Shown here one piece after another: positions 6,161 through 13,249 of a stretch of 64,000 nt of DNA. Location of the stretch: contig JAWKNJ010000030.1 of NCBI GenBank assembly GCA_041391765.1, positions 1-64,000 of the forward strand, read 5' to 3'. The position numbers and the translations under genes were made by a program. The notes under the pieces were generated by a model that was not told the origin of the DNA, searched no databases, and saw nothing but the letters and a program-made list of their open reading frames with translations. Each line of letters opens with the position of its first letter. Positions within the stretch are counted from its first letter, which is position 1. Origin of the DNA: SHAN690 sp041391765. Lineage in GTDB: Bacteria > Bacteroidota > Bacteroidia > Flavobacteriales_G > Salibacteraceae.

Positions 6161-8062
6161 ATGGTCAATACCATCTTGGAAGTATTGTGGGAAGCCAACA
6201 TAAGCTTGGCTGTTCTTGCAATCGTCTACTTGGCCTTTCTAAGAAGACTCACGCACTTCAGCTGGAATCGCATGTTTCTGCTCATGGCTCCGGTTGTCAG
6301 TTTGCTGATCGCTGTGATCAACATTGAAGTAGAGGAGGTGGTCGCAATAATTAGTCAAAGCTCAGCATCGCTTTCTGACTTGTTTCCGCACGAAGCATTG
6401 GTTGAGATGGAGGAGGAGACCATTGGTGAAACCAGTTGGTTTAATGGCCTTTTGACGCAAGTGCCATTTGTTCTAGTACTTGTAGCACTGCTTGGAGCCG
6501 TGGCGAGTGGCGTTCAATTGCTCTGGCAATTGCTGCGATTGCGCTCCGAGCTGATGAAGAATTCCGAGTTCCTAAGAGAACAGGGGGTTTATCTAAATAA
6601 TCGATTTAAAACAGCCTTTGCTTTTGGAAGACGAATCTATTTGCCTGAGGCTTTTTTAGAACTACCTCAAACGGAATTGCAAAAGGTCATTGCTCACGAG
6701 CAAGCGCACCTTGATCTTAGGCACGGCTTAGACAACGTTCTGATGACCATTCTGAAACCGTTGTTCTGGTACAATCCCATTTTTTGGTTCATCCATCGCG
6801 AGTTGCGATTGGTTCACGAATTTCAAGCCGATGAGGCCTGTAATCAAAACGAATGTGAAAGCGATTATTCCACATTGCTCCTAAAACTGAGTGCTCCCGG
6901 ACTCACCAATTCTCTTGTTCATCCTTTTTCTAAAAACCTGATTAAGAAGCGCGTAACCAAGCTTAATCAATTAAAATCACCGATTATGAAAAAGGTACTT
7001 TTTCTTATTACCGTCCCTGTTGTTGGAATGTTGTTTTATGCGTTTTCTGTTCAGTACGTCACTAAAACGGTCGTCACCAATGAACCAAGTTCAGAGGTCA
7101 AGCCGTTTATTCTACCCATTGAGGCTGGGGCCATCACCAAAATTTCCCCATTCGGATTGCGTAGTGATCCATTGAACGAATCGAGAAAGTTTCACTCGGG
7201 CATTGACTTCGTTGCTCAAAAAGGAGTTCCGGTCATTGCTGCAGGCAGTGGAGTCGTCACCAAGGTTGAGCATAGCATGGAAGGCTATGGAATGCACTTG
7301 GAGATCACCCATGAAAACGGGCTGGTTTCCAGGTATGCTCATCTGGATCAATTTGCTGTTGAGCAAGGACAACGGGTTCAGCAGGGAAGTCTCATAGCAT
7401 ACAATGGCAATACAGGCCGCAGCACTGGACCGCACTTGCATTTTGAGGTACTACGAAATGATTCAACTCTTGATCCTGAGATGTTCCTTGAAGTTCCTGA
7501 AATTAGTGTGAATGAGGACCGATTGAAAGTGAACAAGGATGAGTTAGTCATTATAATTGATGCCGCTCACGGTGGGGAGGATTTGGGAAATCATGATTAT
7601 GGAATTTCCGAAAAGGAACTTGCGCTGGAATATGCCGTTGCACTTCGCGAAAAGCTTCAGGACAAGAACTACACTGTAAAAATGGTGCGCACTTCAGATG
7701 AAAATGTCACCTTGAAAGAGCGAACGGATATGAGCACAGGAGAAGTGGAGGCGTTGTTGATCTCCATTCATTTTAATGCAGCGGATAGCTCTGATGCACA
7801 TGGCGTTGAGATATACGTTCCTCAAGATCAAGACATCAGAAGAGAGAAGAGTTCGCGCTATGCTTGTATTCTTGACAACTTAATTGAACAGCAAGGCATC
7901 GATACAAGAGGCATCAAATCAGCACCCTATTGGATTGTCAACAAGAGTGAATGTCCGGCTGTCCTGGTTGAGTTAGGGTTCTTGAGTTCAGCTCAGGACA
8001 GGGAAAACCTCAGAAGTGCCGATCACAAGGCCAAGTTGGTAGAAGCCCTCAACGGGAATTGA
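6161..8062 (+). CDS. BlaR1-like M56 protease fused to M23 peptidase and N-acetylmuramoyl-L-alanine amidase
   Basis: Three-domain membrane protein of 633 residues from ATG 6161 (an overlapping GTG start at 6152 would add three). Residue numbers below count from the GTG. Membrane segments near 12-30, 40-58 and 103-125 flank the BlaR1/MecR1-type M56 protease with HEQAH (182-186) and the downstream ligand region HEFQADE (222-228). A fourth segment (281-300) leads into the periplasm. Residues 330-435 are an M23/LytM endopeptidase (HSGIDF at 348, YAHLD at 396, GPHLHFEV at 426-433). Residues 465-635 are an Amidase_3 domain (AAHGGED at 471, SIHFNA at 538, VELGF at 606). All metal ligands appear intact. 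In BlaR1 the periplasmic end is a beta-lactam sensor; here two peptidoglycan hydrolases replace it. AAGG 8 nt before ATG 6161 favours that start. Confidence 0.9.
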   Translation: MVNTILEVLWEANISLAVLAIVYLAFLRRLTHFSWNRMFLLMAPVVSLLIAVINIEVEEVVAIISQSSASLSDLFPHEALVEMEEETIGETSWFNGLLTQVPFVLVLVALLGAVASGVQLLWQLLRLRSELMKNSEFLREQGVYLNNRFKTAFAFGRRIYLPEAFLELPQTELQKVIAHEQAHLDLRHGLDNVLMTILKPLFWYNPIFWFIHRELRLVHEFQADEACNQNECESDYSTLLLKLSAPGLTNSLVHPFSKNLIKKRVTKLNQLKSPIMKKVLFLITVPVVGMLFYAFSVQYVTKTVVTNEPSSEVKPFILPIEAGAITKISPFGLRSDPLNESRKFHSGIDFVAQKGVPVIAAGSGVVTKVEHSMEGYGMHLEITHENGLVSRYAHLDQFAVEQGQRVQQGSLIAYNGNTGRSTGPHLHFEVLRNDSTLDPEMFLEVPEISVNEDRLKVNKDELVIIIDAAHGGEDLGNHDYGISEKELALEYAVALREKLQDKNYTVKMVRTSDENVTLKERTDMSTGEVEALLISIHFNAADSSDAHGVEIYVPQDQDIRREKSSRYACILDNLIEQQGIDTRGIKSAPYWIVNKSECPAVLVELGFLSSAQDRENLRSADHKAKLVEALNGN

Positions 8063-8100
8063 CCTTTACGCAGTGGTCTGAAAAGGCTATAATCAGGTTG

Positions 8101-8128
8101 GGCGCTTGAGCAATCGAGCGCCTTTTTT
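8101..8128 (+). terminator. Rho-independent terminator after the M56-M23-amidase gene
   Basis: Stem GGCGCT (8101-8106) pairs with AGCGCC (8117-8122) around a 10-nt loop, followed by six T's. It lies about 40 nt after the stop codon at 8062 and closes the first BlaI operon. Confidence 0.75.
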
Positions 8129-8205
8129 GTTTTGATCGATGATAGTTCAACTTCCACGACTAACTCTGGTCGCATGTCTACATACAAGATAAACGCGAAT
8201 CGGAA

Positions 8206-8718
8206 GTGGTGTTGTCTGAGTTAATGACGCCCAACCACAGCAACTTCAGTGGTAAAATTCATGGGGGGTACATTTTGAGCAAAATGGACGCGGTGGCTTT
8301 TGCTTGCGCTTCCAAGCACAGTGGTAATTACTGCGTTACCGCTTCGGTAAATACCGTCAACTTCATTGAACCGATCGAGGTAGGGGAGTTGGTCTCCATG
8401 AAAGCCATGATCAACCATGTTGGAACCTGCTCGATGGTAGTCGGCATTCGGGTTGAGGCTGAGAATATCCAAACGGGTGCAGTGAAACACTGCAACTCCA
8501 GCTACTTCACCATGGTGGCCAAGGACAAAGCAGGGAACAATGTGGAGGTGCCTGGTTTAGTGTTAGAAAACGAAGATGACGTACGTAGGTTTTTGCGCAG
8601 CATTGAACGCAAAAGAAGGCAGTCGTTGCGACAAACGGAATACGGAAGCGAGACGTTCAACATGCAAGATCACTTGGGGGAGTTAGATGGCATGAACGTG
8701 AGACTGGAAATCAAATGA
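8206..8718 (+). CDS. Acyl-CoA thioesterase (hotdog fold, YciA type)
   Basis: 170-residue hotdog thioesterase hydrolysing acyl-CoA in the cytosol. Hallmarks are SNFSGKIHGGYILSKMD, AFACASKHSGNYCVTASV and the long conserved GIRVEAENIQTGAVKHCNSS stretch. The usual first residues are not in a clean frame. GTG 8206 is the only start in this frame after the stop at 8161, but frame-matching residues DKRESEVV precede it, and an ATG at 8174 (MSTYK) sits one base out of frame. A one-base loss around 8186 would restore a normal N-terminus of about ten more residues. Translation from GTG or a damaged start are both possible. Confidence 0.85.
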   Translation: MVLSELMTPNHSNFSGKIHGGYILSKMDAVAFACASKHSGNYCVTASVNTVNFIEPIEVGELVSMKAMINHVGTCSMVVGIRVEAENIQTGAVKHCNSSYFTMVAKDKAGNNVEVPGLVLENEDDVRRFLRSIERKRRQSLRQTEYGSETFNMQDHLGELDGMNVRLEIK

Positions 8719-8720
8719 TT

Positions 8721-8748
8721 AAAAAAGCCCCGATCGGGGCTTTTTTTT
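8721..8748. terminator. Bidirectional terminator between convergent genes
   Basis: Six A's, the perfectly self-complementary GCCCCGATCGGGGC (8727-8740) and eight T's form a terminator usable from both strands. It lies between the thioesterase (+) and the M56-TonB gene (-), whose stop codon overlaps the T-run. Confidence 0.85.
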
Positions 8749-9958
8749 ACTTCAATGTGTATTTAATAGGAAGCGTCATTTTCACTTTGACCGCTTCTCC
8801 ATCCTGAAGGCCTGGTTCCCATTCAGGCATTTGTTCTAGAAATGCAAGAGCAGGAGTATTGAGACGATCATCTGTAGATTTCTCCACTTCAAACGCGCTG
8901 CACGATCCGTTTTCATCAACTGTGAAGGAAATATAAACAGTGCCCTCTACACCTTCAGTTTTTAATTCTTCGGGATACTCAAATCCGGTTTGGAAGAAAT
9001 GTATCATTCCTTCTTGACCACCAGGGAAGGACGGAACCTTGTCAAGAGATTCTAAATTTTCAATGATCTTGGAATTCGTGGGCTTTAAGGATTCGTCCAT
9101 CGAGATATCCTTTTGAACTTCATCCGGTAATCCGGCTTCATTGCATGAAGCCAACCAAATGGAACCAACGGTCAGCGGAATCATAAGCGAATAGACCGTC
9201 TTAGACCATCCGCTCGATCTTTTTGTGTTCATCATAATAATTCTGTTTTTAATTAATGATTTCTTGTAGAATGAATTGCTCAGTGCAAACACCCGCGTGT
9301 CCAATGCTTGGTTGAGCAGGCTGTATTGATAATCTGTTCCAAATGTTTTCAGGGAGTGTTCATCAGCCAAGTATTCATGATTGGTGCTTACCTCAAGTGC
9401 AGCCCAGTGAACCAATGGGTTGAACCAGAAGAAGACACGTGCCAATGCGTAAACGATCACGTCAACGGAGTGCATTTGACGCTGATGAATCGATTCATGA
9501 TTCAAGATCATATCTCGCAGCTCAGCATTAATTCTGTTCCCGATCAAAATGGAGTTGAAAAAGGAGAAGGCGTGATTACCCTCCGATGCCAGATAAGTGT
9601 TCGAAATGTGTTCTTGTTCAACTGAGTTTCGGGATAGCCTTAAAATCCGAATTGCGGAGACCAACAACCACAGTAATCCAACAACGACTCCTGTCCAGTA
9701 AATGATGCTCATTAGAGAGATTTGGATTCCTATTTCTGTGTATACGTGATTCACGTATACAGCCGGAAGCAAAACGGAGGGAAAAAATTCTGTTGAACTC
9801 TCTACAGGAATGGATATGCATGGAATTAACGCGGAAATGAGCAATGAGAGAAGTAGGTAAAGTCGGTTCCACGAAAAGTGGGTGAGTTGTCTTAATAGAA
9901 CAACGTAAGCGAGAAAGAAAATCGAAAATGCGATGTTGGCTTCGATCAGGTAGTTCAT
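8747..9958 (-). CDS. M56 family metallopeptidase (BlaR1-like) with TonB C-terminal domain
   Basis: About 403 residues from ATG 9958; an in-frame ATG at 9979 would overlap blaI by 17 nt. MNYLIEANIAFSIFF aligns with the start of the other M56 protein, which favours 9958. Four membrane segments surround an M56 protease with HESIH in NHESIHQRQMH and the ligand region NHEYLADEH. After the last segment and a Cys (WLASCNEA) comes a TonB C-terminal-like domain (FPGGQEGMIHFF, GTVYISFTVDENGS, MPEWEPGLQDGE, LPIKYTL). This combination is common in Bacteroidota and probably signals envelope state to the BlaI repressor encoded upstream. Confidence 0.88.
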   Translation of the reverse strand: MNYLIEANIAFSIFFLAYVVLLRQLTHFSWNRLYLLLSLLISALIPCISIPVESSTEFFPSVLLPAVYVNHVYTEIGIQISLMSIIYWTGVVVGLLWLLVSAIRILRLSRNSVEQEHISNTYLASEGNHAFSFFNSILIGNRINAELRDMILNHESIHQRQMHSVDVIVYALARVFFWFNPLVHWAALEVSTNHEYLADEHSLKTFGTDYQYSLLNQALDTRVFALSNSFYKKSLIKNRIIMMNTKRSSGWSKTVYSLMIPLTVGSIWLASCNEAGLPDEVQKDISMDESLKPTNSKIIENLESLDKVPSFPGGQEGMIHFFQTGFEYPEELKTEGVEGTVYISFTVDENGSCSAFEVEKSTDDRLNTPALAFLEQMPEWEPGLQDGEAVKVKMTLPIKYTLK

Positions 9959-9962
9959 GGCA

Positions 9963-10328
9963 TTACTTAGTTGATTCAATGATTTTCAGGATTTCATCCA
10001 AATCGTTCACGTCCAGTTTGTTATCTTTCATGAAGAAAGAAACGAGCTCCTTTGCTGAACCGTTGAAATAGTTCTTCACCAAATTACCGGTGGTGAATCG
10101 GCTGTAATCTTCCTTCGTCACCACGGGGAAGTACTCATGCGTCTTTCCATACGCCTTGTGATTTACGAATCCTTTTTCTTCCAGAATGCGAATGATTGTG
10201 CTCACGGTGTTGTAGGCCGGCTTCGGTTCGTCCATCTTGTCGAGGATGTCTTTTACGAATGCCTTTTCCAGCGACCAGAGGTACTGCATTACCTGTTCTT
10301 CTGCTTTTGTTAGATCCTTGAGTTGCAT
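9963..10328 (-). CDS. BlaI/MecI family transcriptional repressor (second copy)
   Basis: 121-residue winged-helix repressor paralogous to the one at 5782-6159; both contain NTVS, HKAYGKTHEYFPVV and a similar C-terminal helical half. It is followed 4 nt later by the M56-TonB gene, the standard BlaI-BlaR arrangement. The start codon lies 10 nt from a perfect inverted repeat (10339-10360). The divergent membrane protein/ABC pair at 10437 shares the intergenic region and may also be controlled by it. Confidence 0.92.
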   Translation of the reverse strand: MQLKDLTKAEEQVMQYLWSLEKAFVKDILDKMDEPKPAYNTVSTIIRILEEKGFVNHKAYGKTHEYFPVVTKEDYSRFTTGNLVKNYFNGSAKELVSFFMKDNKLDVNDLDEILKIIESTK

Positions 10329-10338
10329 GGAACAATGA

Positions 10339-10370
10339 TATAACTAAAAATATAGTTATACAACTAAAAA
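10339..10370. promoter_or_regulatory. BlaI-like operator of the second system
   Basis: Perfect inverted repeat TATAACTA-(aaaata)-TAGTTATA at 10339-10360, followed by a further half-site CAACTAAAAA at 10361-10370. The ACT of the two half-sites begins 20 bp apart, the same phasing as at 5711-5771. The two operators differ only at the eighth arm base (G in one, A in the other). It sits 10 nt upstream of the second blaI and within the promoter region shared with the divergent 10437 gene. Confidence 0.7.
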
Positions 10371-10436
10371 CTTAAGAATGTGTTGTAATCAATTGAATTA
10401 CCATCTGTTAACATCATTCAATCTCATATTTGCAAC

Positions 10437-10742
10437 ATGTGGTCAAGGCTTCTAGCTACACTCCTATTTTATCGTCAACATGCAGCTGCCTCGTTATGTA
10501 TAACCATGGGATGCGCCTATGTTGTTTATTCTACGGCTGGTGGCTTGCTATCAATGATGCTGGCGGTCAAGCTTCTGAGTGCCTGGATCATTTTATACTT
10601 CTTAAAGGAATTCAGGCCCAATTCAATGTTTTTCTATAACAACCTGGGGTTTTCACAACGAGCTGTTTGGATAGCCAGTCTGGTAGTTGATCTCATTTTA
10701 TTTTACGCAACAGGCATTGGTGCCATTATTCTGAGTCAATGA
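10437..10742 (+). CDS. Small integral membrane protein, partner of ABC ATPase
   Basis: 101-residue hydrophobic protein with about three or four predicted membrane segments (for example SLCITMGCAYVVYS, LLSMMLAVKLLSAWIILYFL, IASLVVDLILFYATGIG). Its stop codon overlaps the start of the ABC ATPase gene by 4 nt, so the two are translationally coupled. No family was recognised. It may be a reduced permease or an accessory factor for the ATPase. It is divergent from the second blaI gene and shares its operator region. Confidence 0.65.
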   Translation: MWSRLLATLLFYRQHAAASLCITMGCAYVVYSTAGGLLSMMLAVKLLSAWIILYFLKEFRPNSMFFYNNLGFSQRAVWIASLVVDLILFYATGIGAIILSQ

Positions 10743-11377
10743 AACTGGAAGCTGATGGAATTCAATTGAGCTATGGGCAACACCTAGTGCTGAGTGATAT
10801 TTACTTGCGTCTTGCATCGGGCGAGGTTAGAGGCCTGCTCGGTCGCAATGGTTCGGGAAAAAGTTCGCTGCTCAAGGTGATTTTTGGTTCGTTGAAAGTT
10901 CATGCCAGCTCTATTAGAATAGATGGAAAGGCGACTCGAGGTATCTCAGATAGGATCAAATTTCTACCTCAGGATCACTGTTTTCCTGGATTTCTGAAAC
11001 TTCGTTCAGCATTCAAAATATTTCAAGTCATTGAGTCGGATTTTGAGCCTTGGGTAGTTCATTTCGACAATAACTTAGATCAACGAATCGGGCAGTTGTC
11101 GACTGGGCAACGCAGACTATTCGAAACTCTGACTATTTTAAATTCAGACAGTGATTTCGCGCTCCTTGATGAGCCCTTTAGTGGGTTGTCTCCTTTGCTG
11201 ATTGAGCAATTAAAAAATGAAATAAGTAAGGTCAAAGGCAGAAAGGGTATTTTGATTTCAGATCATCAATACGAAGATGTAATGGACTTGTGTGCTTCAG
11301 TCTATTTGCTTCGAGAAGGCAAGTTGCATCTCTTGCAGGAGCGAAATGATCTAATTGAACTGGCTTACTTAAAATAG
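10739..11377 (+). CDS. ABC transporter ATP-binding protein
   Basis: 212-residue ABC ATPase: Walker A GRNGSGKSS (about 35-43), Q-loop LPQDHCFP, signature LSTGQRRLFE, Walker B FALLDEPF, and switch His in ISDHQYEDV. It is a single-domain protein, shorter than most exporters. The only nearby membrane protein is the 101-residue product overlapping its 5' end, so the pair may act together or the ATPase may serve a regulatory role. Substrate is unknown. Confidence 0.88.
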   Translation: MKLEADGIQLSYGQHLVLSDIYLRLASGEVRGLLGRNGSGKSSLLKVIFGSLKVHASSIRIDGKATRGISDRIKFLPQDHCFPGFLKLRSAFKIFQVIESDFEPWVVHFDNNLDQRIGQLSTGQRRLFETLTILNSDSDFALLDEPFSGLSPLLIEQLKNEISKVKGRKGILISDHQYEDVMDLCASVYLLREGKLHLLQERNDLIELAYLK

Positions 11378-11409
11378 TAACGTGATTGTTACAAGCAATT
11401 CTGAAAGGT

Positions 11410-11835
11410 TCAAAACCGAACCTGAGTGGCTCGCTCAGAATTGATCAAATCAAACACTTCGCTCGACAGGCCCAGTTGAGCAGTTGCCGATTCCTCGCTT
11501 TGCACCACATGTACATTCATTATGGAAGCAATTCTTTCTTTATAGACAAAGGCCCAGGCTATGGATGAGCTTTTGTTCGCAATTATCACCAGTATACTTC
11601 TAACGGTTTGATCGTGCTTTATAAAGAACCGAACCAGCTTAACCATGTCCAGAATAGACACGTTCATTTTGGCATCTCTTAGATCAACGATTCCCTGATA
11701 ATACTTATCATAGTCAGGATGATCCCAAATTGCGAATGACATCCGCTGGACGGTTTCTAGGTCGATCACGTTGATAAATCGCTCAATGACGAGCCTGTGT
11801 TCTGGGACTACGACAAAGTCACCACCTCGATTCAT
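11410..11835 (-). CDS. Conserved hypothetical protein, STAS/SpoIIAA-like fold possible
   Basis: 141-residue cytosolic protein (MNRGGDFVVVPEHRLVIERF). The pattern of a short strand region, a basic-hydrophobic YQGIVDLRDAKMNVS stretch and alternating helices resembles SpoIIAA-like/STAS proteins in Bacteroidota, but I cannot assign it firmly. Its ATG overlaps the stop of the histidine kinase (ATGA), so it is coupled to that kinase and may be part of the same signalling unit. Confidence 0.6.
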   Translation of the reverse strand: MNRGGDFVVVPEHRLVIERFINVIDLETVQRMSFAIWDHPDYDKYYQGIVDLRDAKMNVSILDMVKLVRFFIKHDQTVRSILVIIANKSSSIAWAFVYKERIASIMNVHVVQSEESATAQLGLSSEVFDLINSERATQVRF

Positions 11836-12821
11836 TTATGAGGAGATTGAACCTCGGCAGCGGGGAGGGAAATGGAGAATGTGCTACCCACACCTCGATT
11901 CGATGAAACGGATATTTTTCCACCCATGAGTTCCACAAAACGCTTTGAAATGGAAAGTCCGAGTCCGCTTCCCTGATATTTTCTATTCTGCCCAGTGCTT
12001 TCTTGCTCAAATGGTTCGAACACTTTTTGAAGAAAATCCGGAGCGATGCCAATGCCCGTGTCTTTAACATTGAGTGTTATGGTTTTGCTTGCCGAATCTT
12101 TATTTATTGACACATCAATGCTTCCGCCTGGATTCGTGAATTTAATGGCATTTCCAACCAGATTGCTGATCACCTGATAGATCATTGTTTCGTCAGCATA
12201 CACAACTGCTTCTACTTTATTTGATGTGAATGATAAGTTAAGTTGGCCTTTATCGGCAAGGACACGTTGATTGTCGATCACCTCCTTTGCTAAAGCAAAT
12301 AAGTTAACTCGTTTCAAATTGAAATACTCAGAGTCAACTTCGAGTTTTGCCAGGCTAAGAATTCCATTGATGGTATTTAGAAGTCGTTGTCCACTTTGAG
12401 ATTGAATGTCTAGGAATTCCTCCATCTCCTCGCTGTCCACATGATCTCTCATTAATTCATTTAACCCAAGTATACCGTTGAGAGGAGTTCTGATTTCGTG
12501 GCTCATGTTGGCAAGGAAATTTGATTTGAGCTTGTTCATCTCTTCTGCCGCCTTATTTGATGCACTGAGCTTTTGGTTCGATTCATTTAAAAGCAGGGCA
12601 GATCGCTCATGAGAGGTTTGATAGTACACAATCAGTAAAATCAGAATTGTAAGGAGCACGATGAGCGAGGTTATTCGCTCGGACAAGGGTTGATCAATAG
12701 GACTGAGGAAGGGAATCGCCTGATGGGCCTCGGGAAATACAACGAACAACAATATGGACATAGCGTGCAGCGAAGTGAACCATAATCCGATTCTGCGCCC
12801 GAAGATTAAACGCAAGACCAA
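11832..12821 (-). CDS. Sensor histidine kinase (catalytic part); N-terminus displaced by frameshift
   Basis: HisKA and HATPase_c kinase core: H-box NFLANMSHEIRTPLNG, N-box ISNLVGNAIKFTNPGG, G1 VKDTGIGIAP and G2 GSGLGLSISKRF are all intact. Membrane segments and a short coiled coil precede the H-box. Frame-consistent sequence extends upstream of ATG 12821 as FGLIRNAIGTQG then LVLRLIFGRRIGLW. It joins the 12880-13044 reading (start TTG 13044) only through a one-base shift near 12860-12885. The complete protein would be about 400 residues with a multi-pass membrane sensor. No response regulator is adjacent. The kinase core may still be made from the internal start. Confidence 0.82.
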   Translation of the reverse strand: MVLRLIFGRRIGLWFTSLHAMSILLFVVFPEAHQAIPFLSPIDQPLSERITSLIVLLTILILLIVYYQTSHERSALLLNESNQKLSASNKAAEEMNKLKSNFLANMSHEIRTPLNGILGLNELMRDHVDSEEMEEFLDIQSQSGQRLLNTINGILSLAKLEVDSEYFNLKRVNLFALAKEVIDNQRVLADKGQLNLSFTSNKVEAVVYADETMIYQVISNLVGNAIKFTNPGGSIDVSINKDSASKTITLNVKDTGIGIAPDFLQKVFEPFEQESTGQNRKYQGSGLGLSISKRFVELMGGKISVSSNRGVGSTFSISLPAAEVQSPHK

Positions 12822-12869
12822 GTCGCAGGCAATGTGTATGCCCTGAGTTCCAATTGCATTTCGGATAAG

Positions 12870-13044
12870 GCCAAAGGTTCATTGAGGCAATGGCTGTGCT
12901 GAATATGAGCAAAACAAAGGCGACCGGCCGAATTGACCTGGTCCATCTAATAGTGAATAGTCCGATGGTGAATACCAATAGACACCAAACCAATGACTTG
13001 TTGCTTGGGGTTATGGTGGAATAATAAGTAGATAAACTGGACAA
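12870..13044 (-). pseudogene. N-terminal membrane segment of the histidine kinase, out of frame
   Basis: From TTG 13044 the frame encodes SSLSTYYSTITPSNKSL and two hydrophobic segments (LVWCLLVFTIGLFTI, PVAFVLLIFSTAIASMNL). At about 12870 it leaves the frame of the downstream kinase. Read straight it continues to 12694 as unrelated sequence. Region 13045-13249 upstream contains no further gene that I can see. Confidence 0.55.
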
Positions 13045-13249
13045 AAACTAACAGAAGAAGTGACCGAACATCACATAAAAAATGATAAGCGCATTTGCAC
13101 GCTTGACGTATCTTCTTGATAACCAATAAGATCGCCTAGAAAATAGGCCTTTATAGAGTCAATGGCCTCAATGATAGCACGTGCAAAGGTTAGACAGCGA
13201 ATGTAAGGACAGATGACCAAGGGTTAAGTGGAAATTCCGTTAGAATCTT

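Noticed and set aside
8727..8740. GCCCCGATCGGGGC as a protein-binding palindrome
   Set aside because: With flanking A-run and T-run between convergent genes it is best explained as a bidirectional terminator.
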